From NCBI RefSeq assembly GCF_013181195.1, contig NZ_SMZP01000003.1, positions 620,001-684,000 of the forward strand: DNA of 64,000 nt. Direction: 5' to 3'. Shown here piece by piece: positions 20,501-27,755 of this stretch (position 1 is its first letter; every line of letters starts with the position of its first letter). The notes beneath the pieces are model-generated. The model was not told the DNA's origin. It did no database searches and saw nothing but the letters and a program-made list of their open reading frames with translations. This DNA comes from Caulobacter sp. RHG1. Lineage in GTDB: Bacteria; Pseudomonadota; Alphaproteobacteria; Caulobacterales; Caulobacteraceae. A program made the translations under genes and the position numbers.

Positions 20501-22574
20501 GATCGGCGGCGAGGGCCTGACCGTCACCCCGATCAAGACCGTGGCCCTGTGGTCGGGCGTGGTCGAGACCGGCTTCGACGGCAAGGCGGTGATCAAGCTG
20601 CCGGCCGCCGACTTCAACGGCGAACTGCGCCTGCAGGCGGTGGCCTGGACCGACACGGCCGTCGGCTCGGCCTCCAAGCCGCTGACCGTGCGCCAGCCGG
20701 TGGTCGCCGACCTCAACCTGCCGCGCTTCCTGGCGCCGGGGGATGAGGCCTACGCCACGCTGGAGTTGCACAATGTCGAGGGCAAGCCAGGCGCCTACAC
20801 CGCCGAGGCCTTCTCGTCGGGCGGGCTGAAGGTCGCCTTCAAGAAGGTGTTCCAGCTGATCCTGGGCCAGCGCATCGCCGAGAAGATCCCCTTCCTGGCG
20901 CCGGACGTGACGGGCGTCGGCAAGATCGGCTTCAAGGTCGCCGGCCCCGGTTTCGAGACCCAGAAGGACTACCCGATCCAGACCCGCCTGGGCTGGGGCG
21001 ACATCGTGCGCACCACCACCGAGATCCAGCGTCCGGGCGAGGCGTTCACGCCGTCGTACCAGCTGCTGTCGGGCCTGGCGGCGGGCGACGTGACGATGCA
21101 GGTCAGCTATTCGCCGATCCGGGGCTTCGACCCCTCGGCGATCGCGGTGGCCCTGCAGCGGTACCCGTACGGCTGCACCGAACAGCTGGTCTCGGCCGCC
21201 TATCCGCTGCTGTACGCCCAGACCTTCTCCAGCGATCCGAAGCTGAAGCGCACCCCGGCGGCCCTGTCGCAGGCGGTGGGCAAGCTCTTGGACCGCCAGA
21301 CCCTGGACGGCGCCTTTGGCCTGTGGCGGGTCGGCGACGGCGAGGCCGATCCCTGGCTCGGCGCCTATGTCGTCGACTTCCTGCTGGAGGCCAAGGCGCA
21401 AGGCATCGCCGTGCCGGACGCGGCGATCGACAAGGCCGTCGGCGCCATGCGCCAGGTCAGCCGGCCGGAAGGCTGGGCCTCGGTCGCCTATCGCATGGAG
21501 TATCCGGGCTGGTGGGCGTCCAACGAGGACGCTTCGAAGAAGGCCACCGAGCGGATGCGCCGCCGCGCCAGCGCCTACGCCCTCTATGTGATGGCCAAGG
21601 CCGGAAAGGGCGATCTGGCCCGCCTGCGCTGGTGGCACGACGTCCAGATGAAGGACGAGAGTCAGCCGGCCGCCAAGGCCTATGTGGCGGCGGGTCTGGC
21701 GAAGATGGGCGACAATGCCCGGGCCCGTTCGGCCATGCGCCAGGCGGTCGCCTCGCTGGGCTATCGCGACGAGCTGGACTGGTACCAGTCGACCTTGCGC
21801 GACACCGCGGTGGTCACGGCCCTGGCGGCGGAGTCCAACATGATGGACATCGCTCGCCAGATGCAGGGCCGCCTGGAGAATGTCAGCAAGGATCCCGACA
21901 GTCTGAACACCCAGGAACAGGCGGCGCTGATGCACGCGGCCAACGCCCTGATCCAGGCCGCGGGCCCGATGTCGATCGAGGCCAAGGGCGCAAATGCTCT
22001 ACCCCCGGCCGGCGGCGCGCCGCGCTGGGCGGTGGGCAAGCTGACCGACGCCCGCTTCGTCAACAACGGCAAGGGCGCGCTGTGGCGGACCGTCTCGGTT
22101 CGCGGCACCCCGACCTCGGCTCCGGGCGCCAGCAGCAATGGTCTGTCGGTGTCCAAGCGCCTGTTGTCGATGAGCGGGGCGACGATCGACCCGGCTGCGA
22201 TCCGCCAGGGCGACCGGGTGATCGTGCTGGTCTCGGGCTACAACCAGCAGTCCCGCTCGACGGCCCTGGTGGTCGACGACGCCCTGCCGGCCGGCTTCGA
22301 GATCGAGACGACGCTCGGGGCCGACGACGCCCAGAACGGTCCGTTCAAGTTCCTCGGGACCCTGACCGCCGCTGACGTCCAGGAGAGCCGCGACGACCGC
22401 TTCGTGGCCGCCCTGGACCTGGCGGGCGACAAGCCCTTCGCCCTGGCCTACGTGGCGCGGGCGGTGACGCCGGGCTCGTTCTTCCTGCCGGGCGCGGTGG
22501 CCAAGGACATGTACCGTCCCGCCGTCAACGCTCGCTCGGAAGCTTCGCGCGCGACCATCGCGCCGGGGCAGTGA
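17505..22574 (+). CDS. Bacterial alpha-2-macroglobulin (YfhM type)
   Basis: This is a 1689-residue envelope protein that traps proteases by covalent capture. I start it at ATG 17505; a GTG at 17493 is also in frame. A single membrane anchor (about residues 42-63) follows a short cytosolic tail; no lipobox is present, unlike the E. coli protein. Macroglobulin domains fill the first 1100 residues. The thioester motif GCTEQ has its Cys at residue 1224, followed by the helical thioester-barrel domain. The stop overlaps the start of pbpC as GTGA. The pair is the classic yfhM-pbpC module, thought to guard and repair the cell wall when the outer membrane is breached. Confidence 0.95.
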   Translation: MSTDQTPPEGAPNGSSQDKSFKGRWAKLRDGVSARWPAGLKGPVAIAVAAALAAGFGGGFAVGKGGWFFGGGKPAGAESVKGESWSLFGKPRGAGAPRRGIPKPEGFAVWQTRVDSSGADPLACIRMSKDLDASKSYADFVLVSPDLGRQPSVRVKGDELCLGGIGFTDHRVTLLKGLPAKGGETLTANADVDFTFGEKPPYVGFAGDGVILPREEADGVGIETINVQTLAIEVWRIPDRNLVRKSISAPDPTGEGDWAGDYGDDSVGDDGRRVWKGTVQVTGGATGQKATTVFPLGAVLKDMKAGAFVIKARDASGARSTEDDSGDNNPAQARRWIVFTDMAMLAYDGSESLDVVVRSLKTAKTLSGVRVALVAADGESLAESNSDADGRVRFLRPLLKGQGAERAKMVMAYGPQGDLAVLDLDRSPVDLSKQGVGGRTEGGVGGRSVASDIDGYLYADRGIYRPGETVHLTAMVRDRMAKAVSDRKGEIVVKRPSGVEFKRYPFGQANAGAVLADIALPRSAPRGRWTAELKIEGIEEASGSLSFSVEDFAPQRLAVTATGQEANPVRAGETRQVDVSARFLYGAPGAGLQTQGEARLRVDADPFPAFKGYEWGDQSKPFDEKYIDLGTTVTDGEGRAILSVGTSEAGDTAQPLVAAVTASVFEPGGRPVREGVDLKVRGKALYYGVKVDQGEAGKGDPPVSLDIIAVNAAGQRVGATATYTLVAERWDYDWFQQNGRWQWRRTSRDAIVAKTQVNIGAGSPAKITRRLGWGDYRLEIEGADGARTVTRFSAGWGSPAKEGEAPDVVRVTAGTKTYEQGDTVEITLKPPYAGEAQVAVATDRLIDFKTVSVGENGTTVRLKTSAAWGGGAYVMVSVVQPRDPVASPKPRRALGLVYVPIDPKGRKLTVDLGTPTKIDSKAPVEIPVKVSGMGLGQKARVTIAAVDEGILRLTHQESPDPVKWYFGKRALTLSYRDDYGRLLDPNLGAPANVNFGGDEIGGEGLTVTPIKTVALWSGVVETGFDGKAVIKLPAADFNGELRLQAVAWTDTAVGSASKPLTVRQPVVADLNLPRFLAPGDEAYATLELHNVEGKPGAYTAEAFSSGGLKVAFKKVFQLILGQRIAEKIPFLAPDVTGVGKIGFKVAGPGFETQKDYPIQTRLGWGDIVRTTTEIQRPGEAFTPSYQLLSGLAAGDVTMQVSYSPIRGFDPSAIAVALQRYPYGCTEQLVSAAYPLLYAQTFSSDPKLKRTPAALSQAVGKLLDRQTLDGAFGLWRVGDGEADPWLGAYVVDFLLEAKAQGIAVPDAAIDKAVGAMRQVSRPEGWASVAYRMEYPGWWASNEDASKKATERMRRRASAYALYVMAKAGKGDLARLRWWHDVQMKDESQPAAKAYVAAGLAKMGDNARARSAMRQAVASLGYRDELDWYQSTLRDTAVVTALAAESNMMDIARQMQGRLENVSKDPDSLNTQEQAALMHAANALIQAAGPMSIEAKGANALPPAGGAPRWAVGKLTDARFVNNGKGALWRTVSVRGTPTSAPGASSNGLSVSKRLLSMSGATIDPAAIRQGDRVIVLVSGYNQQSRSTALVVDDALPAGFEIETTLGADDAQNGPFKFLGTLTAADVQESRDDRFVAALDLAGDKPFALAYVARAVTPGSFFLPGAVAKDMYRPAVNARSEASRATIAPGQ

Positions 22575-24619
22575 GGGAACGCAAGATCGCGGCGATCACC
22601 AAGGGTTTGGTGGTCGCCGTCGGCGCCCAGGTCGCGCTGTTCGCCTTGAGCGCCGCCCTGCCGCCGGACATGACGCGGGCCAAGCATTCCTCCCCGGTGG
22701 TGCTGGATCATCGCGGCGCGTGGCTTCGCGCCCTGCCGGTCGAGGACGGCCGCTGGCGGATCCGGGCGGATCTCGAACGTACCGACAAGACCTTCCAGAA
22801 GCGTCTGATCCGGACCGAGGACGCGCGGTTCGTCTGGCACCTGGGCGTCGATCCGCTGTCGCTGGTCCGGGCGATCGGCTCGGCGGTGGTCCATGGCCGG
22901 GTGACGTCCGGGGCCTCGACCTTGACCATGCAGACCGCGCGGCTGCTGGAGCCACGCCCGCGCAATCTCGGAGCCAAGCTGGTCGAGATGGTTCGCGCCG
23001 TGCAGCTGGAGTCGCGACTCTCCAAGCGCGAGATCCTGGCCCTGTACCTGACCCTGGCCCCCTATGGCGGCAATCTGGAAGGCGCGCGGGCGGCCAGCCT
23101 CAGCTATTTCGGCCATGAGCCGTCCAGCCTGACCGACGGCGAGCAAGCGCTGCTGATCGCCCTGCCGCAGTCGCCGGAGGCCCGCCGTCCCGACCGCCGT
23201 CCGGAGGCCGCCAAGAGTGCCCGCGGTGGCGTTCTGGACAAGATGGTCCGGGCCGGCACGATCAGCGAAGCCGCCGCCTACGAGGCCCGCAACGAGCCGC
23301 TGCCGGGCCGCACGCCGTTCCCGGCCCTGGCCTGGCACGCGGCCGGCGAGCTGGCCCGCAACGCGCCGCAAGGGACGGCCACCGTGATCTCGACCCTGGA
23401 TGCCGACCTGCAGGGTCGGCTGGAGCCGATGGCCGCCGCCGTCGCTAACGCCCAAGGGGTGGACGCCACCGCCGCCATCCTGGTGGTCGAGATCAAGACC
23501 CGCGCGGTCCGCGCCGCCGTTGGCTCGGCCGGACGCGATCGGGCCGGCGGCTGGGTCGACATGACCCGCGCCCTGCGTTCGCCCGGCTCGGCCCTGAAGC
23601 CGTTCATCTACGCCATGGCCATGGACGACGGCCTGGTCGCCGCCGACACTCAGCTGGCCGACAGCGCCACCCGCTTCTCCGACTATCAGCCCGAGAATTT
23701 CGACCGCGTGTTCCACGACAAGGTCACGGTGCGCGAAGCCTTGGCCCATTCGCTGAACGTCCCGGCCGTCGCCACCCTGGAACGGTTGGGGCCCGAGACC
23801 TTCGCCGGCCGCATCGAGGCCGCCGGCGCGCATCTGGCCCGTCCCAAGGCGCAGCTGAAGGAGGCGGGGCTGGCCCTGGCCCTCGGCGGCGAGGGGATCA
23901 CCTGGCGCGATCTCGTCATGCTCTACGCGGCCCTGGGCGACGGCGGCGTCGCCAAGCCGCTGGCCTGGACGGAGGAGGACGCGAAGGCCCGTGAGCGCTC
24001 GAGCGGCCACCGCCTGGTGCGGTCGGACTCGGCGCAGCAGGTGCTGGACATCCTGCGCGAGGCCCCGGCCCCAAAGGGCCGCGCGCCGTCGGCCCTGACC
24101 CGGGGCGGGCCGTCGATGGCGTTCAAGACCGGCACATCCTACGGCTTCCGCGACGCGGTGGCGGCTGGCGTGGTTGGCGGCTATGCGATCCTGGTCTGGA
24201 CGGGGCGGGCCGATGGCGGCGCGCGGGGCGGGCTGACGGGGCGCGACGCTGCCCTGCCGCTGTTGTTCGACGTCGCCGACGCCGTCGGGGCCCCGACTTC
24301 GGCCCCGCGTCCGATCGCGCCGAAGTCCGCGCCTCAGGCGCTGCAGCAACTGCAAGCCGCCAATGCCGGCCCGCGGCTGATCTTCCCGCCGGACGGCGCC
24401 TCGGTGCAGGTCGATGCGCTGGGCGTGCGAGGGCGCGGTCTGGTGCTGGCCGCCCAGGGCGAGGGCCTGACCTGGTACGTCGAAGGCGCGCCGCTGGATC
24501 CTGACCCGGTCAGCGGCCGCGCGATCTGGAAGCCGGCCGCGCCGGGCTTCTATCGGCTGATGGTGGTCGATGCCCAAGGCCGCAAGGCGAACGCCAAGGT
24601 GCGGGTCAAGGGCGGTTAG
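22571..24619 (+). CDS. pbpC: Penicillin-binding protein 1C (bifunctional transglycosylase/transpeptidase)
   Basis: This 682-residue inner-membrane protein polymerises and, at least in form, crosslinks peptidoglycan. One N-terminal membrane segment (about 8-30) precedes the GT51 domain with the catalytic region TEDARFVWHLGVD and GASTLTMQ. The transpeptidase has SPGSALKP (Ser340, Lys343), SLN, and KTGTS (Lys519). A C-terminal BiPBP domain follows (about 590-682). The start is a GTG that overlaps the alpha-2-macroglobulin stop. A dispersed palindromic repeat lies between its stop and the convergent carbonic anhydrase gene. Confidence 0.95.
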   Translation: MRERKIAAITKGLVVAVGAQVALFALSAALPPDMTRAKHSSPVVLDHRGAWLRALPVEDGRWRIRADLERTDKTFQKRLIRTEDARFVWHLGVDPLSLVRAIGSAVVHGRVTSGASTLTMQTARLLEPRPRNLGAKLVEMVRAVQLESRLSKREILALYLTLAPYGGNLEGARAASLSYFGHEPSSLTDGEQALLIALPQSPEARRPDRRPEAAKSARGGVLDKMVRAGTISEAAAYEARNEPLPGRTPFPALAWHAAGELARNAPQGTATVISTLDADLQGRLEPMAAAVANAQGVDATAAILVVEIKTRAVRAAVGSAGRDRAGGWVDMTRALRSPGSALKPFIYAMAMDDGLVAADTQLADSATRFSDYQPENFDRVFHDKVTVREALAHSLNVPAVATLERLGPETFAGRIEAAGAHLARPKAQLKEAGLALALGGEGITWRDLVMLYAALGDGGVAKPLAWTEEDAKARERSSGHRLVRSDSAQQVLDILREAPAPKGRAPSALTRGGPSMAFKTGTSYGFRDAVAAGVVGGYAILVWTGRADGGARGGLTGRDAALPLLFDVADAVGAPTSAPRPIAPKSAPQALQQLQAANAGPRLIFPPDGASVQVDALGVRGRGLVLAAQGEGLTWYVEGAPLDPDPVSGRAIWKPAAPGFYRLMVVDAQGRKANAKVRVKGG

Positions 24620-24629
24620 AACGAGACTT

Positions 24630-24654
24630 CATCCCGCGCTCCATGCGCGGGATG
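24630..24654. repeat. Short palindromic repeat CATCCCGCGC..GCGCGGGATG
   Basis: Two perfect 10-base arms around a 5-base loop lie between pbpC and the convergent carbonic anhydrase gene. The same arm sequence forms the outer arms of the larger element at 50901-51014, so these are members of one dispersed family. It may also serve as a bidirectional terminator here. Confidence 0.7.
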
Positions 24655-24670
24655 ACTGTTTCGGGGAGGC

Positions 24671-25345
24671 TCAGCCCTCGTCCGCTTCCGAGCCCCGCTT
24701 CCAGAACGGCCGGTCCTGGATCACGGTCTCGGCGATCACCCGCTCATAGTCCTCGACCCCGGCGATGCCGATGTTCAGGTCGGTGACCAGGCCGTCGTGT
24801 AGCGAATAGACCCAGCCATGGACGGCCAGCTGCTGGCCGCGCGCCCAGGCGTCCTGGACGAAGACGTCGGCGGCGACGTTGCGCACCTGGCGGGCGACGT
24901 TGAGCTCGGTCAGGCGGTCCAGCATCTCGCGCTTGTCGCCGATCTGCTCAAGCTCGTGCTTGTGCTCGGCGTGAACCTCGCGGATCGGGTGCAGCCAGTG
25001 GTCGACGAGGCCGCGGCGCTTGCCGTCGATGGCCGCCGCGACGCCGCCGCAGCCGTAGTGGCCCACGACCATCACGTGCTTGACCTTCAGCACGTCGACC
25101 GCGAACTGCAGCACGCTGAGATAGTTGGCGTCCTGCGGCGGGGCCAGGTTGGCGACGTTGCGGTGGACGAACAGCTCGCCCGGATCCAGGCCGACGATCT
25201 CGTTGGCGGGCACGCGGCTGTCGCTGCAGCCGATCCACAGATACTCGGGGCTCTGCTGGCCTTCCAGGCGCTTGAAGAACTCCGGGTCGACGGCGGTCTT
25301 GCTCTTCGACCAGGCGGCGTTGTTGGCTTTCAGGTCCTCAAGCAT
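24671..25345 (-). CDS. Beta-class carbonic anhydrase (cytosolic)
   Basis: This 224-residue cytosolic enzyme supplies bicarbonate for carboxylases. Zinc ligands are in GCSDSRVPA (Cys and Asp-Arg pair near 39-43) and GHYGCGG (near 96-102). It has no signal sequence. The stop of the downstream-facing repeat region is convergent with pbpC. It starts directly after the maleylacetoacetate isomerase-like gene stop, with adjacent codons, so the three minus-strand genes (FAH-family hydrolase, isomerase, carbonic anhydrase) may share a transcript, although the functions are unrelated. Confidence 0.93.
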   Translation of the reverse strand: MLEDLKANNAAWSKSKTAVDPEFFKRLEGQQSPEYLWIGCSDSRVPANEIVGLDPGELFVHRNVANLAPPQDANYLSVLQFAVDVLKVKHVMVVGHYGCGGVAAAIDGKRRGLVDHWLHPIREVHAEHKHELEQIGDKREMLDRLTELNVARQVRNVAADVFVQDAWARGQQLAVHGWVYSLHDGLVTDLNIGIAGVEDYERVIAETVIQDRPFWKRGSEADEG

Positions 25346-25978
25346 CTAGCGCTCCGGATGATGGTCAGGGTGGGCGGCGGCGATGGCCGGATGTTTGGCC
25401 GCGCGGGTGGCTGCGGCCTGGATCGCCGGGAAGGGCGACAGATCGACGTTGAAACGGCCTGCGTTGAACACCTGCGGCACCAGCAGGCAGTCGACCAGGC
25501 CCGGGGCGTCGCCATAGGCGAAGCCTCCCGAGTGCTGGGCGACCATCGGCTCCAAAGCCCGGAAGCCGTCGCTGATCCAGCGGGCGACCCAGGCGTTACG
25601 GTCGGTCTCGCCGATTTCCAGGGCCGTCAGCTGGCGCAGGATGCGCAGGTTGTTCAGCGGATGGATGTCGCAGGCGATGATCTCGGCCATGCCGCGCACG
25701 ATCGCCCGCTCGAACGGGGCGGCGGGCAGAAGGCGCGCGCCAGGCGCCACCTCGTCCAGCCATTCCAGGATGGCCAGGCTCTGGGTCAGCGGGCGGCCGT
25801 CGATTTCCAGAGTCGGGACCAGGGCCTGGGCGTTCAGCGCGCGATACTCCGGCCCCTGATGGGCGTTGGCAACCAGGTCGACGGGGCGCAGTTCGTAGCT
25901 GAGGCCCTTCAGGTTCAGGCCGATACGCACCCGATAGGGCGCGCTGGCGCGCTTGGCGCTGTGCAGGACGAGCTTCAT
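25346..25978 (-). CDS. Zeta-class GST: maleylacetoacetate/maleylpyruvate isomerase
   Basis: This 210-residue glutathione-dependent cis-trans isomerase has the GST fold: an N-terminal thioredoxin-like domain (active-site region SAKRASAPYRVRIGLNLKG, where zeta enzymes have SSxxSxRVR), LVPTLEIDG with the cis-Pro, and SLAILEWL. The C-terminal helical domain ends the protein. Its partner upstream is an FAH-family hydrolase; such pairs act late in tyrosine (maleylacetoacetate) or gentisate (maleylpyruvate) breakdown. No ring-cleaving dioxygenase is in the window, so the exact substrate stays open. Confidence 0.88.
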   Translation of the reverse strand: MKLVLHSAKRASAPYRVRIGLNLKGLSYELRPVDLVANAHQGPEYRALNAQALVPTLEIDGRPLTQSLAILEWLDEVAPGARLLPAAPFERAIVRGMAEIIACDIHPLNNLRILRQLTALEIGETDRNAWVARWISDGFRALEPMVAQHSGGFAYGDAPGLVDCLLVPQVFNAGRFNVDLSPFPAIQAAATRAAKHPAIAAAHPDHHPER

Positions 25979-25988
25979 CGGCGGGGCC

Positions 25989-26669
25989 CTAGATAAGCGT
26001 GAACTCGAGACGGCCGACGCCCTCGACTTCGCCGACGATCTTGTCGCCGCGAACGATGGCGGCGACGCCTTCGGGCGTACCGGTGAAGATCAGGTCGCCG
26101 GCGGCCAGGGTCCACAGCTCGCTGGCCTTGGCGATCACTTCGCCGACGTTCCAGATCAGGTCGCCGATCTGGCCGCGCTGGCGCTCGACGCCATTGACCG
26201 AGAGGGTGACGGCGGCCTCAGGCGCCGGGGCGTCCATGATCCGGATGGCGGTGATCGGGGCGCTTTCGTCGAAGGCCTTGCCGGCTTCCCACGGCTGACC
26301 CTTGGCCTTGGCGGCGCCTTGCAGGTCGCGACGGGTCAGGTCGACGCCGACCGCGTAGCCGAACACCGCTTCCAGCGCCTGTTCAGGCGTCAGATTGGCG
26401 CCGCCGCTCTTGAGGGCCACGACCAGTTCGATCTCGTGATGCAGGTCGCGGGTCGCCGGCGGATAGGCGATCTCGCCCTTCAGCGGCGCGATGGCGTCGG
26501 CAGGCTTGGCGAAGAAGAACGGCGGATCGCGGGTGTCGCCGCCCATCTCGCGGGTGTGGGCGGCATAGTTGCGGCCGACGCAGAGGATGCGGCGCACTGG
26601 GAAGACCGCATCAGATCCCTCCACCGGGACCGTCGGAATGGCGTGCGGGGGAAAGGCGTAGGAGGTCAT
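25989..26669 (-). CDS. Fumarylacetoacetate/fumarylpyruvate hydrolase-family protein
   Basis: This 226-residue protein is a single-domain FAH-family hydrolase. ILCVGRNYAAH opens the fold, FFFAKPADAI and HHEIELVVAL carry the metal-binding glutamates, and LIFTGTPEGV closes the site. Its size and sequence fit fumarylpyruvate hydrolase (NagK type) better than the two-domain fumarylacetoacetase. It lies 10 bases upstream of the isomerase gene, so the two probably catalyse successive steps, giving fumarate plus pyruvate or acetoacetate. Confidence 0.88.
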   Translation of the reverse strand: MTSYAFPPHAIPTVPVEGSDAVFPVRRILCVGRNYAAHTREMGGDTRDPPFFFAKPADAIAPLKGEIAYPPATRDLHHEIELVVALKSGGANLTPEQALEAVFGYAVGVDLTRRDLQGAAKAKGQPWEAGKAFDESAPITAIRIMDAPAPEAAVTLSVNGVERQRGQIGDLIWNVGEVIAKASELWTLAAGDLIFTGTPEGVAAIVRGDKIVGEVEGVGRLEFTLI

Positions 26670-26862
26670 GGCGCTTCGTTTAGACCCAAAATCGCCGAGC
26701 CAAAACCCTCGTTGAACATCCGCAAGGCGGCGGCTTCAAAGTCATTGCCGTTCAGAAATCCTGCGGTTGAACGGGGGGAATAAACGTTCTTTCACTTGCC
26801 CCGGTCGTTGACGCCGAGTCATGTCGGTGTTGGGGCTGTTTGGGCGAATATTCGGGGGCGTC

Positions 26863-27741
26863 ATGCTGATCATCGAGAACCTGACCCACGTGTACGGCAA
26901 TGGGACGCGGGCGCTGGACGAGGTCAATCTGACGATCCCGCGCGGCATGTACGGCCTGCTGGGTCCGAACGGCGCCGGCAAGTCGACCCTGATGCGCACC
27001 ATCGCCACTCTGCAGGCCCCGACCTCGGGGCACATCCGGTTCGGCGACATCGACGTGCTGAAGACCCCCGAACTGCTGCGCCGCACGCTCGGCTACCTGC
27101 CTCAGGACTTCGGCGTCTATCCACGGGTCAGCGCCTACGACATGCTCGACCACATGGCGGTGCTGAAGGGCATTTCCGGGGCCAAGGAGCGCAAGGAAAC
27201 CGTCGAGAACCTGCTGAACCAGGTCAATCTGTGGAGCGTGCGCAAGAAGGCCATCGCCGGCTTCTCGGGCGGCATGCGCCAGCGCTTCGGCATCGCCCAG
27301 GCCCTGATCGGCGATCCGCGCCTGATCATCGTCGACGAGCCCACCGCCGGCCTCGATCCCGAGGAGCGCAACCGCTTCCTGAACCTGCTCGCCGAGATCG
27401 GCGAGAACGTGGTGGTGATCCTGTCGACTCACATCGTCGAGGACGTCTCCGACCTCTGCCCGGCCATGGCCATCATCTGCGACGGGCGCATCGTCAAGGA
27501 GGGCGCGCCCGCCGACCTCGTCGGCCAACTCAATGGCAAGATCTGGAAGAAGATCATCGACAAGGCCGAGCTTGAAGCGACCAAGACGCAGTACAAAGTG
27601 ATCTCAACCCGTCTGCTGGCCGGGCGCACGGTCATTCACATCCTGTCCGACGACAATCCCGGCGACGGCTTCGAGCCGGTCGCGGGCGGGCTGGAGGACG
27701 TCTACTTCTCCACCCTCTCGACCACCCGGCGCGCGGCCTGA
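26863..27741 (+). CDS. ABC transporter ATP-binding protein
   Basis: I choose ATG 26863, which has GGGGG upstream; an in-frame ATG at 26821 would add 14 residues before the conserved N-terminus. The 292-residue ATPase has Walker A GPNGAGKST, a signature GFSGGMRQR, and Walker B LIIVDEPTAGLDP. A switch His follows in LSTHIVED. It is the partner of the downstream permease-peptidase fusion, 14 bases away. The transported substrate is unknown; ABC-2 systems of this kind may export or use ATP to drive envelope work. Confidence 0.95.
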   Translation: MLIIENLTHVYGNGTRALDEVNLTIPRGMYGLLGPNGAGKSTLMRTIATLQAPTSGHIRFGDIDVLKTPELLRRTLGYLPQDFGVYPRVSAYDMLDHMAVLKGISGAKERKETVENLLNQVNLWSVRKKAIAGFSGGMRQRFGIAQALIGDPRLIIVDEPTAGLDPEERNRFLNLLAEIGENVVVILSTHIVEDVSDLCPAMAIICDGRIVKEGAPADLVGQLNGKIWKKIIDKAELEATKTQYKVISTRLLAGRTVIHILSDDNPGDGFEPVAGGLEDVYFSTLSTTRRAA

Positions 27742-27755
27742 GCGGGAGCGGCCTG

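Noticed and set aside
19062..21935. 957-residue minus-strand frame inside the macroglobulin gene
   Set aside because: It is fully antisense to a gene with clear domain evidence, has Gly/Arg/Asp/His-rich low-complexity translation typical of GC-rich shadows, and no family motif.
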